Below the pieces are notes generated by a model that saw nothing but the letters and a program-made list of their open reading frames with translations, was not told where the DNA came from and did no database searches. This document shows, in pieces, positions 11,066 to 19,957 of a DNA stretch of 64,000 nucleotides. This DNA comes from Rhizobiaceae bacterium. GTDB lineage: Bacteria > Pseudomonadota > Alphaproteobacteria > Rhizobiales > Rhizobiaceae. The position numbers and the translations under genes were made by a program. The stretch lies in contig JAMLJC010000001.1 in the NCBI GenBank assembly GCA_023953845.1, positions 4,226,501 through 4,290,500 of the forward strand. The letters run 5' to 3'. Position 1 is the stretch's first letter, and each line of letters starts with the position of its first letter.

Positions 11066-11443
11066 ATGTGGAACATCGCCCTCGTCGCCGTCGGTGGCGC
11101 CATCGGTGCCTCGATCCGGCATCTTGCCAACGGACTTGCCCTCAGGCTGGTCGGCTCTTCTTTTCCGTGGGGTACGATGGCGATAAACATCGTCGGTTCG
11201 CTCATCATGGGTGTGTTCATCGAAGTGCTGGCGCGGCGCTTCAACGCATCGAACGAACTGCGCCTGTTCGTGGCGACGGGCATTTTAGGCGGATTCACCA
11301 CGTTCTCCGCCTTTTCGCTGGATTTCGCCGTGCTTTGGGAGCGCGGCGCTCTGGCTTCGGCGCTTGGCTATGCTCTCGCCAGCGTGATCGGGTCGATACT
11401 TACGCTTTTCCTCGGCCTGTGGCTCGCCCGCAGCTTCGCCTGA
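11066..11443 (+). CDS. crcB: Fluoride channel CrcB/Fluc
   Basis: Small four-helix membrane protein that exports fluoride as a dual-topology dimer. The 125-aa product shows the family pattern: GGAIGASIRH in helix 1, NIVGSLIMG in helix 2, and GGFTTFSAFSLD in helix 3, which carries the phenylalanines lining the pore. Length is typical. No fluoride riboswitch consensus was seen in the 65-bp leader, and the gene is probably transcribed with the pseudouridine synthase gene that follows. Confidence 0.94.
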   Translation: MWNIALVAVGGAIGASIRHLANGLALRLVGSSFPWGTMAINIVGSLIMGVFIEVLARRFNASNELRLFVATGILGGFTTFSAFSLDFAVLWERGALASALGYALASVIGSILTLFLGLWLARSFA

Positions 11444-11475
11444 TGTTATTGCCCCGCCTCTGATAGGACAGTGAC

Positions 11476-12465
11476 ATGGCAGGCGTCGAACAGATCAAGG
11501 TCGAGGAAGGCGAGGCGGGCATGCGCCTCGACCGCTGGTTCAAGGTGCATTATCCAGGCCTCGGCTTTGGCCATTTGCAGAAGCTCCTGCGCTCCGGCCA
11601 GATCCGTGTCGACGGTGCGCGCGCGAAATCGGATACCCGTGTCGAGCCGGGCCAGGCCGTCCGCGTTCCGCCGCTGGATGTCGACCGCAAGGGCGCCGGC
11701 GCCGATCTCACGGTGAACACCATTCGCGGCACCGGCGACGGTGATCTCCTGTCGAAGATGCTGCTGCACGAGGACCCCAAGGTTTTCGTCTTCAACAAGC
11801 CTTCCGGTCTGGCGGTGCAGGGCGGTTCCGGTGTTACGCGCAATGTCGACGACATGCTGGAAGCGTGGCGCAACAAGAAGGGCGAGAAGCCGCGCCTTGT
11901 GCATCGCCTCGACCGGGACACGTCCGGCGTTCTGGTCATTGCAAGGACGCGGCTAGCGGCGATGAAGCTTTCCGAAGCGTTCCGGGCGCGCGAGACGAAG
12001 AAAACGTACTGGGCGCTGGTCAAGGGCGTGCCGCGCAAGCGCGAGGACAAGATCTCGACCTGGCTGATCAAGGAGCAGACCGCCGACGGCGACCGCATGC
12101 GTGTCGCAAGGCACGGCGAGGAAGGAGCCGATCACGCCGTCTCGTTCTATCGCGTGATCGAACAGGCCGGCCAGAATCTCGCCTGGCTGGAGATGGAACC
12201 GTATACCGGCCGCACGCACCAGTTGCGCGTTCACGCGGCCCATATCGGTCATCCGATCATCGGCGATCCGAAATATTTCGAGGCCGATACCAACTGGGAG
12301 TTCCCCGGCGGTCTCCAGAATCGCCTGCATCTGCATGCGAGGCGGATCGTCATCCCGCATCCGGACGGCGGGGTCGTGGACGTCACGGCTCCCTTGCCGC
12401 CGCATATGCGCCAGAGCTGGAATCTGCTCGGCTTCGACGAAGCGGCGGCCGGCGGGGAGAACTAG
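11476..12465 (+). CDS. RluA-family rRNA pseudouridine synthase
   Basis: Isomerises specific uridines of 23S rRNA to pseudouridine. The 329-aa protein has an N-terminal S4 RNA-binding domain (about residues 15-75, with FGHLQKLLRSGQIRVDG) and an RluA-type catalytic domain with Asp146 in HRLDRDTSG. The substrate loop GRTHQLRVHA and the IGDPKY motif are also present. The S4 plus RluA layout suggests an RluC- or RluD-type enzyme, RluC being my preference, but target positions cannot be assigned from sequence. Confidence 0.9.
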   Translation: MAGVEQIKVEEGEAGMRLDRWFKVHYPGLGFGHLQKLLRSGQIRVDGARAKSDTRVEPGQAVRVPPLDVDRKGAGADLTVNTIRGTGDGDLLSKMLLHEDPKVFVFNKPSGLAVQGGSGVTRNVDDMLEAWRNKKGEKPRLVHRLDRDTSGVLVIARTRLAAMKLSEAFRARETKKTYWALVKGVPRKREDKISTWLIKEQTADGDRMRVARHGEEGADHAVSFYRVIEQAGQNLAWLEMEPYTGRTHQLRVHAAHIGHPIIGDPKYFEADTNWEFPGGLQNRLHLHARRIVIPHPDGGVVDVTAPLPPHMRQSWNLLGFDEAAAGGEN

Positions 12466-12526
12466 CGTTGCCGCGACCCGTTGCAATTTTCGGTGCTATT
12501 GCCCGCCACTCCGCGAGACGGCGCTC

Positions 12527-13435
12527 ATGACGTCGCTCGGGATTGAACGTCGGCAATCGATCGATATCGCCGCCGCCGCCATCATGCTCGGCCTCACCTT
12601 CTCATGGGGGCTGAACGGCGTCGCGGCCAAGCTTACGAACACGGGCTATGATCCCGTTTTCGCCGTGCTCGCCCGGTCCGCGCTGGCCAGCGTGCTCATC
12701 TTTTTCTGGTGCCGTCTCCGTGGAATCCCGCTTTTCGAGCGGGACGGCACGCTGGTGGCCGGCATCGTCGCGGGCGTGCTGTTCGGGGCGGAGTTCGCGC
12801 TGATGTTCATCGGCCTGGATTTCACGAGCGTCGCACGCGGAACGCTGCTGATAAACACCATGCCCTTCTGGGTGCTGATCGGCGGTCACTTCCTGCTTGG
12901 CGAGCATATGTCGGCGCGCAAATTCGCCGGCCTCGCTTTCGCCTTCGTCGGTGTCGCGCTCGTCTTCTCCGACAAGCTCAGCCTGCCGACGCCCGATGCG
13001 ATTGTCGGAGATGTGCTGAACTTCCTTGCCGGCATACTGTGGGCGGCCACGACGCTGGTCATCCGCCGGAGCCGTCTGCAGTTCGTCAGCGCGGAAAAGG
13101 TTCTGCTGTATCAACTGGTGGTTTCCGCGATCGTGATGGTGCCGTTGCTCGCTCTTGCGGGCCCGCCGGTGCGCGACGGCAACTGGCTCGCAACCGGCGC
13201 AATGCTGTTCCAGGCGTTTTATGTTGTCGGGTTCACCTATGTCGTGTGGTTCTGGCTGATGGGCCGGTATCCGGCATCAGGCCTGACGAGCTTTGCCTTT
13301 CTTTCGCCGGTTTTTGGCGTGCTGTGCGGAGCGCTGCTTCTTGATGAGCCGCTTTCGTGGCGCATATTCGCGGCTCTGCTCATGGTTGTCGTGGGTCTCA
13401 TCATCGTCAACCGGCCAGCGCGCCAGAAGGCCTGA
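12527..13435 (+). CDS. EamA/DMT-family transporter
   Basis: A 302-aa inner-membrane protein with ten predicted helices in two EamA repeats. The first is about residues 15-145 (GLTFSWGLNGVAAKL) and the second about 160-300. The end of repeat 1 has the usual GVALVF signature and repeat 2 ends GLIIVNRPARQKA. These proteins export metabolites or amino acids; the substrate is not evident. The start at ATG 12527 leaves 61 bp after the pseudouridine synthase. It is followed 19 bp later by the ATP12 gene. Confidence 0.85.
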   Translation: MTSLGIERRQSIDIAAAAIMLGLTFSWGLNGVAAKLTNTGYDPVFAVLARSALASVLIFFWCRLRGIPLFERDGTLVAGIVAGVLFGAEFALMFIGLDFTSVARGTLLINTMPFWVLIGGHFLLGEHMSARKFAGLAFAFVGVALVFSDKLSLPTPDAIVGDVLNFLAGILWAATTLVIRRSRLQFVSAEKVLLYQLVVSAIVMVPLLALAGPPVRDGNWLATGAMLFQAFYVVGFTYVVWFWLMGRYPASGLTSFAFLSPVFGVLCGALLLDEPLSWRIFAALLMVVVGLIIVNRPARQKA

Positions 13436-13454
13436 AGCATTCCGGGAGATTTCG

Positions 13455-14246
13455 ATGCGCGACATTCTCAGCGATCTCGAACAGGGCAAGCTTCTTTCCG
13501 ACCCCGACCCTGCCCGGCGCGCGCAGATCCAGATGAAGGCTCCGGCCGTCAAGCGATTCTACAATGACGTTTCGGTCGCCGAAACGCCGGAAGGGTTCGC
13601 GGTCCATCTCGACGGCCGGCCGGTGCGGACGCCGGCGCGCGTGGTCATGATCATGCCGACCAGAGCGGCCGCCGAGCTCGTGGCCGCGGAATTCGCCGCG
13701 CAAGAGGAGCATTTCAACCCGGCTTCAATGCCGGTCATGCGCCTCGTCAACACCGCGATCGACGGCGTTGCGTCGGACCCGCAGGCCGTTCTGGAGGACA
13801 TCCAGCGCTTCGCGGCCAGCGATATGCTGTTTTACCGCGCCGATTCTCCCGAACGGCTGGTGCAGCGCCAGGCCGACACATGGGACCCGATACTCGATTG
13901 GGCGCGCGAAGTGCTGGGCGCGCGTTTCATTCTTTCCGATGGCGTCATACATGTCGAGCAGCCGCGCGAGTCCATCGCGGCGGTCGGCCGCCATCTCAAG
14001 GAACGGGGCAATCCGCTGCTGCTCGCTGCCCTGCATGTCATGACGACGCTGACCGGCTCAGCCCTGATCGCGCTTGCTATCGAGCATGGCGAGATCAACG
14101 CGGAGCAGGGCTGGACGGCGGCCCATGTCGACGAGGACTGGAACATCGAGCAGTGGGGCGAGGATTTCGAGGCTGCGGCGCGCCGGGCCTCGCGCAAGGC
14201 CGAAATGATGTCCGCCGTCAATCTGATCGAAGCCCTGAAAGCCTGA
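13455..14246 (+). CDS. ATP12-family F1-ATPase assembly chaperone
   Basis: Homologue of the mitochondrial assembly factor that protects the F1 alpha subunit, a gene typical of Alphaproteobacteria. The 263-aa protein contains KRFYNDVSV near residue 34 and HLDGRPVRTPAR. It also has the conserved RLVNTAIDGV, DMLFYRAD and DPILDWA blocks, and ends with WNIEQWGEDFEAA. ATG 13455 with CGGGAG a few bases upstream is preferred to an in-frame upstream codon that lies inside the preceding transporter gene. Confidence 0.93.
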   Translation: MRDILSDLEQGKLLSDPDPARRAQIQMKAPAVKRFYNDVSVAETPEGFAVHLDGRPVRTPARVVMIMPTRAAAELVAAEFAAQEEHFNPASMPVMRLVNTAIDGVASDPQAVLEDIQRFAASDMLFYRADSPERLVQRQADTWDPILDWAREVLGARFILSDGVIHVEQPRESIAAVGRHLKERGNPLLLAALHVMTTLTGSALIALAIEHGEINAEQGWTAAHVDEDWNIEQWGEDFEAAARRASRKAEMMSAVNLIEALKA

Positions 14247-14263
14247 TACGTCGCAGCGACCGC

Positions 14264-14866
14264 TCAACCGGACTTGGCGCTCCGCAGGCGGTATTCCAGC
14301 AGCCGGAACAGTCGCTTTTCGAAGCCGTCGCTTTCCACCCGGTCGAAGCGCTGCTGTTCGCGCTCATGCTTGTCGAGAATGCGTTTTGTCACCGTCGACG
14401 CGCGATCCGTCACCTTCTGGCAGGTACGGAGGCTTCCTATGGCCATCAGCGCCTTTTCCAGCTCGCGTCCATGATTCTTGGCGATGATGACATGCGCCTC
14501 CTCATGCCGCTTGATGTCCGCGGCCAGCGTCGACCAGATGAAGCGCGTCTCGCTGCTCGCTTTTCGCCCCGGCTTCCATCGCGGCAGGATCACCTTGGCG
14601 GTGATGGTGACGCGTGCGGTTTCGAGGGTGCAGCGGTTTTTCTGCTGCCTCCAGCTCAGCTTTGTCTTGAATTCCATGCGCGTCGCACCCGGGTGGCGTT
14701 GACCGGTGGTGCCGACATTGGGACCGCGCCGCTCAAGCTCGCGCTCGATGTCTTCCAGCGTGCTTCCGCCGATGGAGAAATAGCTGTAGCTCTTCCTGAG
14801 ATCGGCAGCCCTTGCCGGCGCCATGGCGACGAATACAGACAGCAAGGCCAGCGCGGCTGATTTCAT
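14264..14866 (-). CDS. DUF922 family predicted secreted zinc protease
   Basis: A 200-aa protein with a signal peptide (MKSAALALLSVFVAMAPARA, residues 1-20). A DUF922 domain follows, in which HEEAH at residues 121-125 matches the HExxH zinc-protease motif. The family is annotated as predicted secreted Zn-dependent proteases, but no activity is known for it. The C-terminal third is highly charged and likely helical. A GGAG site precedes ATG 14866. It is convergent with the ATP12 gene and divergent from folP. Confidence 0.8.
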   Translation of the reverse strand: MKSAALALLSVFVAMAPARAADLRKSYSYFSIGGSTLEDIERELERRGPNVGTTGQRHPGATRMEFKTKLSWRQQKNRCTLETARVTITAKVILPRWKPGRKASSETRFIWSTLAADIKRHEEAHVIIAKNHGRELEKALMAIGSLRTCQKVTDRASTVTKRILDKHEREQQRFDRVESDGFEKRLFRLLEYRLRSAKSG

Positions 14867-14959
14867 GAACCTTGCTCCTGCATATCCTTGCTTTGGCCAC
14901 CGCAACGCGCAATGACGAAAAACCACTGCGGCGCGGTACATCCCGACGACACTCTATCC

Positions 14960-15817
14960 ATGCGAATAGTTTCGAAACAATGGCATCTGGCGCACGGACG
15001 CGCGCTCGAACTCGGTCCGACGGCGCGGATCATGGGCGTATTGAACGTCACGCCGGACAGTTTTTCCGATGGCGGACGTTTCGACAGGCTCGATGACGCC
15101 GTCGCGCAGGCCGAGCGGATGATCGAGGAAGGCGCCGACATTGTCGATATCGGCGGCGAGACGACGAAGCCGGGCGCTGTTTCCGTCAGCGCGTCCGAGG
15201 AGCAGGCCCGGGTCCTGCCGATCATCGAAACCTTGGCGGCGCGCACCCCGGCGCTGATCTCGATCGACACCTATCGCGCGGAGACGGCTCGCCTTGCCGT
15301 CGAGGCGGGCGCGCATATCGTCAACGATGTCTGGGGCTTGCAACGCGAACCTCATATAGCGGAGGTGGCCGCGGCAACCGGTGCCGGGCTAGTCGTCATG
15401 CATACGGGGCGAGAGCGGGTTGTCGATCCTGACGTGATCGCCGACCAGAAGACCTTTCTCGGAAAATCGCTCGAGATCGCCGCGTCGGCCGGCGTTCCGC
15501 CTCAAAGGATCGTGCTCGATCCCGGTTTCGGCTTCGCCAAGGAGACGATGGAGATCAATCTCGATCTGATGGCGCGTTTCGAGGAACTGCACGCGCTCGG
15601 CTTCCCGCTGCTCGTCGGAACATCGCGGAAACGCTTCATCGGCGGGCTGACGGGCAGGGCGTCTGACGACCGCGACGTCGCCACGGCCGCGACGAGCGCC
15701 ATATTGCGCCTCAAGGGCGCCGCCATTTTCCGTGTCCACAATGTCGCATTCAGCAGGGACGCGCTCGTCTTTGCCGATGCTATGCTTGCCCGGCAAGGGC
15801 ACCAACAGGATCGCTGA
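14960..15817 (+). CDS. folP: Dihydropteroate synthase
   Basis: Condenses 6-hydroxymethyl-dihydropterin diphosphate with p-aminobenzoate to dihydropteroate; the sulfonamide target. The 285-aa TIM-barrel protein has the pterin motif MGVLNVTPDSFSDGG near residues 25-39, IDIGGETTKPGA, DPGFGFAK and GTSRKRFIG. ATG 14960 is chosen because homologues begin shortly before the first strand; an in-frame ATG at 14912 is a weaker alternative. It heads a folP-folB-folK block with 3-bp spacing and then overlap. Confidence 0.95.
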   Translation: MRIVSKQWHLAHGRALELGPTARIMGVLNVTPDSFSDGGRFDRLDDAVAQAERMIEEGADIVDIGGETTKPGAVSVSASEEQARVLPIIETLAARTPALISIDTYRAETARLAVEAGAHIVNDVWGLQREPHIAEVAAATGAGLVVMHTGRERVVDPDVIADQKTFLGKSLEIAASAGVPPQRIVLDPGFGFAKETMEINLDLMARFEELHALGFPLLVGTSRKRFIGGLTGRASDDRDVATAATSAILRLKGAAIFRVHNVAFSRDALVFADAMLARQGHQQDR

Positions 15818-15820
15818 CGC

Positions 15821-16183
15821 GTGACATATCTCATCCGCCTGAAGAACTGCGCCTTCTTCGCGCGCCATGGCGTCCACGACGAGGAGGAGGCGCTCGGGCA
15901 GCGTTTTTACGTGGATGCGGTCCTTGCTGTCGATCCGGGCGACGCGCTGGAGAGCGACAGCATCGACGGCACGGTCGATTACGGAGTCGCCTTCGGCGTG
16001 ATCGAGAAGATCGTCACCGGCGAGCGCCGCTTCCTCATCGAGGCGCTGGCGCTGGCTGTCGCCAAGGCGCTCATCGCGCGCTATCCGCAGATCAGGCGCG
16101 CCGAAATCACGGTGCGCAAGCCGAATGCGCCGGTCGCCGGTGTGCTCGACCATGTCGAGGTGACCGTTGTCTGGCCGGGTTGA
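15821..16183 (+). CDS. folB: Dihydroneopterin aldolase
   Basis: Cleaves dihydroneopterin to 6-hydroxymethyl-dihydropterin and glycolaldehyde. The 120-aa protein is of family length and shows FFARHGVHDEEEALGQRF near residues 12-29, with the active-site Glu, and the C-terminal KPNAPVAG motif with the catalytic lysine. GTG 15821 is the start. It lies 3 bp after folP, and its 3' end overlaps folK by 17 bp, so the three folate genes should be translated together. Confidence 0.93.
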   Translation: MTYLIRLKNCAFFARHGVHDEEEALGQRFYVDAVLAVDPGDALESDSIDGTVDYGVAFGVIEKIVTGERRFLIEALALAVAKALIARYPQIRRAEITVRKPNAPVAGVLDHVEVTVVWPG

Positions 16184-16682
16184 GGTGCGCGCCTTTCTCG
16201 GCCTCGGAGGCAATCTCGGCGATCCGGCGGCGTCCATGGCTTCCGCCCTGAAGATGATCGACCGGGACGCCGCGACGCGTGTCGTCGCGGTATCGTCGCT
16301 TTACCGCACGCCGCCCTGGGGCAAGACCGACCAGCCGGATTTCCTCAACTGCGCCGCCGAGATCGCGACCGGCCGCGATCCGCGCGAATTGCTGGACCTG
16401 TGCCTCGCGACCGAGCAGGCGCTGAAACGGGTCCGCGCCGAGCGCTGGGGTCCGCGCATCGTCGATCTCGATGTGCTGGTCTACGGCGATGCGACCATCG
16501 AGCAACCCGGCCTGGCCATACCGCATCCACGCATGCTGGAGCGCGCCTTCGTCATGGTGCCGCTGGCCGAAATCGCCCCGACGCTCACGCTGTCGGGCCG
16601 CAGCGTCGCCGATCACGCCGCCGCTCTCGATGTCGAAGGCATCACACGGCTGGAAACGCCCGCCGCGTGGTGGCGCGGATAG
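16167..16682 (+). CDS. folK: 2-amino-4-hydroxy-6-hydroxymethyldihydropteridine diphosphokinase
   Basis: Transfers pyrophosphate from ATP to hydroxymethyl-dihydropterin, the step between FolB and FolP. The 171-aa protein has FLGLGGNLGD near the N terminus, the substrate stretch YRTPPWG, and the HPPK signature RWGPRIVDLDVLVY near residues 92-105. TTG 16167 is chosen because GAGG lies 6 nt upstream. A GTG at 16185 would give a shorter N terminus without a clear binding site, so the start is uncertain. Confidence 0.93.
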   Translation: MSGRVEVRAFLGLGGNLGDPAASMASALKMIDRDAATRVVAVSSLYRTPPWGKTDQPDFLNCAAEIATGRDPRELLDLCLATEQALKRVRAERWGPRIVDLDVLVYGDATIEQPGLAIPHPRMLERAFVMVPLAEIAPTLTLSGRSVADHAAALDVEGITRLETPAAWWRG

Positions 16683-16693
16683 GCGTTGGGATT

Positions 16694-17245
16694 TCAGCCG
16701 GCGAAGCCGCCCTCGTCGAGAAACGCCTGTTCATCCGGTGTCGTCTCGCGGCCCAATATGCGGTTGCGGTGCGGAAAGCGGCCGAAACGCCTGACGATGT
16801 CGTGATGCCCGACGGCATGCTTCAGGAATTCGCCGCCGAGCGGTTCATTGAGCTGCACCGCGAGTTCCTGATCCGTCAGGTCTTCGGAATGCGAGAACGG
16901 CAGATAGAAGAACACGCGGGCGGACGCTTCGATCTTCTGGTCATGCCCCGCGGCGAGCGCCTTGCGTGCGAAATAGCGGGCAAGGGGATCCGTGGCGTAC
17001 ATGTGGCCGGTGCCGCGAAAGCTGTTGCGGGGAAACTGGTCGAGCAGGATCATCAGCGCGAAGGCGCTTTCGAAATGCTCGATCCAGTCGTCGTGCTCGC
17101 GGCGGGCAGCGGCGAAATGCTGGTCGAGAAAGCGCGCCTTGAATTCGGCGTCGAACGCCTCGTCCTTCGCGAACCATGCCTCGAAGCCCGCGTCCAGCCA
17201 GAAGCTGGCGCAGGCCTTGGCTTTCGGATCGGGTGATCCCGTCAC
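16694..17245 (-). CDS. DUF924 family protein
   Basis: A 183-aa cytoplasmic protein with the family hallmarks FWLDAGFEAWFAKDEAFD near the start, LILLDQFPRNSFRGT-type sequence near residues 66-79 (here MILLDQFPRNSFRGT), and FFYLPFSHSED. The fold is helical and TPR-like; biochemical function is unknown. It is 9 bp downstream of the antiporter gene on the same strand, so probably co-transcribed, and convergent with folK. Confidence 0.88.
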   Translation of the reverse strand: MTGSPDPKAKACASFWLDAGFEAWFAKDEAFDAEFKARFLDQHFAAARREHDDWIEHFESAFALMILLDQFPRNSFRGTGHMYATDPLARYFARKALAAGHDQKIEASARVFFYLPFSHSEDLTDQELAVQLNEPLGGEFLKHAVGHHDIVRRFGRFPHRNRILGRETTPDEQAFLDEGGFAG

Positions 17246-17254
17246 GGCGTCCTC

Positions 17255-19105
17255 CTATCCTGCATTGTCTTCGGCGAGGTCGTTCGGCTGCCGGCCCAGG
17301 GCGTCCTGCGTCTCTTCGTTCATGGCGCGGCCTGGCCGCTTCGGTGGCGTCAGCGGCGTCGGAACCGGCATGTTGCCCTTGAAGTATCCGCGGCCGGCCT
17401 GCAGGCCGCCTGTCATCTGGGCTTCCAGCCGCGCGCTGTCGCGTCGACGGACATCGGCGATCACGTCCGCCGCTTCCTCTTCGTCGATGCCGAGCGTTTC
17501 AAGCACCGCCTGACCGAAGGACAGCGCGGATTCGAATGTCTCGCGGACCTGATAATCGACGCCGATATTGATCAGGTCCAGCGCGATGCCGCGGTCGAAC
17601 GCCCGCGCCATGATCTTGGCCAGCGGAAACTCCGATTTCAGGACTTCGGCGATCCGCACCGCCGTCTCGCCCTTGTCGACGCAGATCAGGACGGCCTGGG
17701 CGCGTCCGGCACCCGCCGCATGCAGTATGTCCGGCCGCGTGCCGTCGCCATAATAGACCTTGAAGCCGAAACTGGCGGCCGCCTGGATCATCTCGACGTC
17801 ATTGTCGATGATCGAGACGTCGACGCCGCGCAGAAGCAGCGGCTGGCTGGCGATCTGACCGAATCGGCCGAAGCCGATGACAAGCACGCTTCCTTGCAGC
17901 CCGTTCGCCGCCTCGACGCCGTCGAGCGACACCTCCTCGCGCTTCGGCAGGAGACGGCGCATCCCGATGATCGCCAGCGGCGTCAGCACCATGGAGATGA
18001 TGATGATCGCCGTGAGCGTGGCGTTCTCCTCGCCGTTTATGATGCCGACGGCCATTGCCGACGAATAGAGGACGAAGGCGAACTCGCCGCCTTGCGCCAT
18101 GATAACGGCGCGCTCCAGCGCTTCGGCGTGCCCGCTCTTCAGGAGGCGCGCGACGAGATAGATGCCGAGGGCCTTCACCACCATGTAGACGATCACGAAG
18201 GCGGCGATGAGCTGCCAGTTCGCCGCGACCACGGTCAGATCGAGCGACATGCCCACGGCCATGAAGAAGAGACCGAGGAGGATGCCGCGGAACGGTTCTA
18301 TGTCGGCCTCGAGCTGGTGGCGGAAGGTCGATTCGGACAGCAGCACGCCGGCGAGGAAAGCGCCCATCGCCATGGACAATCCGCTGGACTGCATGACGAG
18401 CGCGGCGCCCAGCACCACAAGCAGCGCCGCCGCCGTCATGACCTCGCGCGCATGCGCGTCCGCCAGAATGCGGAAAAGCGGGTTGAGCAGGTAGAGACCG
18501 GCGACCACCAGCGCGACGATCGCGGCAAGCCCGATCCCGACGTCGACGAAGCGCTCGGCGAGGCTGGTCTCCACAGCCCCCGGCGCGAGGAAGGCCACCA
18601 GCGCCAGCAACGGCACGATGGCCAGATCCTCCAGAAGAAGGATGGAGACGATCCGCTGTCCTTTCGGTTCGGCGATTTCGCCGCGCTCCTCGAGCACCTG
18701 CATGACGACGGCGGTCGACGTCAGCACGAAGCCGGCGGCGGCGACGAAAGACGCGGCGATCGGAAAACCGGCGGCGAATCCCACGGCGGTCAGCAGCAGG
18801 GCGCAGAGCCCGACCTGAAAGATGCCCAGCCCGAAGATCTCGCCCCTCAGGTTCCAGAGCCGGCTCGGCCGCATCTCCAGCCCGATGATGAAAAGAAACA
18901 TGACGACGCCGAGTTCGGCGACGTGCAGGATTGCGGCAGGGTCCGAGAATACGCCGAGCCCGAACGGGCCGATGACGAGACCGGCGGCAAGATAGCCGAG
19001 TATCGAGCCGAGCCCGAGACGCTTGAAGATGGGGACCGAAATCACGCCGGCGCCGAGCAGGGCGACGACGCTGATCAGTTCGCTATTCGCTGCTTCCGCC
19101 GCCAT
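17255..19105 (-). CDS. KefB/KefC-type monovalent cation:proton antiporter
   Basis: Inner-membrane CPA2 antiporter, 616 aa. Residues 1 to about 385 form some 12-13 helices, with GYLAAGLVIGPFGLG and a MAQGGEFAFVLYS stretch typical of the family. A TrkA-N NAD-binding domain follows (about 405-520, GFGRFGQIASQ). The tail of about 60 residues after the nucleotide-binding fold is polar and proline-rich. Likely exchanges potassium for protons; no glutathione-gating partner gene (kefF/kefG) is adjacent. It heads a short operon with the DUF924 gene. Confidence 0.9.
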   Translation of the reverse strand: MAAEAANSELISVVALLGAGVISVPIFKRLGLGSILGYLAAGLVIGPFGLGVFSDPAAILHVAELGVVMFLFIIGLEMRPSRLWNLRGEIFGLGIFQVGLCALLLTAVGFAAGFPIAASFVAAAGFVLTSTAVVMQVLEERGEIAEPKGQRIVSILLLEDLAIVPLLALVAFLAPGAVETSLAERFVDVGIGLAAIVALVVAGLYLLNPLFRILADAHAREVMTAAALLVVLGAALVMQSSGLSMAMGAFLAGVLLSESTFRHQLEADIEPFRGILLGLFFMAVGMSLDLTVVAANWQLIAAFVIVYMVVKALGIYLVARLLKSGHAEALERAVIMAQGGEFAFVLYSSAMAVGIINGEENATLTAIIIISMVLTPLAIIGMRRLLPKREEVSLDGVEAANGLQGSVLVIGFGRFGQIASQPLLLRGVDVSIIDNDVEMIQAAASFGFKVYYGDGTRPDILHAAGAGRAQAVLICVDKGETAVRIAEVLKSEFPLAKIMARAFDRGIALDLINIGVDYQVRETFESALSFGQAVLETLGIDEEEAADVIADVRRRDSARLEAQMTGGLQAGRGYFKGNMPVPTPLTPPKRPGRAMNEETQDALGRQPNDLAEDNAG

Positions 19106-19287
19106 GCGTGGCCCGTTCCCGGTCAGAGTGAGTTCATACGCGGCAAGGGCGCATGCACGTCAACATAATGAACGTTCGGCGGAATCCAACCTGCAACAGA
19201 CGCGCTTGTCGGCGCGATGACGAGAGAATGGCTGTGATGAGAGGAAAAGCGCGGCTTGGCCGGCACGATGCCTGCCGGATCGCGACG

Positions 19288-19821
19288 TCAGTCGATGGAG
19301 CCGACCGTCGCGCCGTCGACACGCCTGAGGTTCACGCCGATCACCGGCACCAGCTTCTTGTCGACCTTGACCGACACGGTGACGTTCATCGTGTTGTCGT
19401 CGGGTATGCGCGCCTGCATGACGCCGTCGAGCTGTGCGCGGTTGACCGCGAGGATGACTTTCTTTTCGTCGACGACGTTGCCCGAGACGATGTCGAGGCC
19501 CTTGCCGGCGGCGCCGTCCATGAACTTGCCCTTGTAGTTGCGGCCGTTGTGTTCGAACGACGCTGACATCTTCTGCGTGAACACGCCGACACGGCAGTCG
19601 CCGTCGAGCGACATGCCGGCCTTGCCGGATTTCGCCGAACCGGTGAAGTTGCACACGAATTTCGTACCCTTGTATTTGCCCGCGACGATCTCCCCGGGGC
19701 CGGTCCATGTGCCGGAAACGTTGCGGAAAAACGCTCCGTCGCGGTCTCCCGCGGACGCCGGAACGGAGAACGCCGCGGCAGCGGCCAGCGATAGACAGGC
19801 AAACGACAGGGCACGCTTCAT
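19288..19821 (-). CDS. Hypothetical secreted protein
   Basis: A 177-aa protein beginning MKRALSFACLSLAAAAAF, a clear signal peptide cleaved near PASA|GDRD (residue 24). The mature part is rich in beta-strand-forming residues, with SGTWTGPGEIVAGKYKG and two cysteines (VCNFTGS, GDCRVG) that could form a disulfide. No family was recognised with certainty; it resembles the uncharacterised small periplasmic beta-barrel proteins frequent in rhizobia. The start ATG 19821 is preferred to an upstream in-frame codon because it begins the signal peptide. Confidence 0.65.
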   Translation of the reverse strand: MKRALSFACLSLAAAAAFSVPASAGDRDGAFFRNVSGTWTGPGEIVAGKYKGTKFVCNFTGSAKSGKAGMSLDGDCRVGVFTQKMSASFEHNGRNYKGKFMDGAAGKGLDIVSGNVVDEKKVILAVNRAQLDGVMQARIPDDNTMNVTVSVKVDKKLVPVIGVNLRRVDGATVGSID

Positions 19822-19957
19822 CGGGACTTTCCGCAGGCAGAGAAGGCTGAACTGATCGACCCGAACCATGCCCAAGAATGGTTAACGGTTTCTTCGACCG
19901 GGAGCCAGACGCCCGCTGGATAGCCTTGCAGCCGAAGCCGCGAAATCCCTGCGGCGC

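Noticed and set aside
17720..19168. A 482-aa open frame on the plus strand across the antiporter gene
   Set aside because: Antisense shadow of a clear KefC-type protein; composition is dominated by Asp, Glu, Arg and His with no domain.
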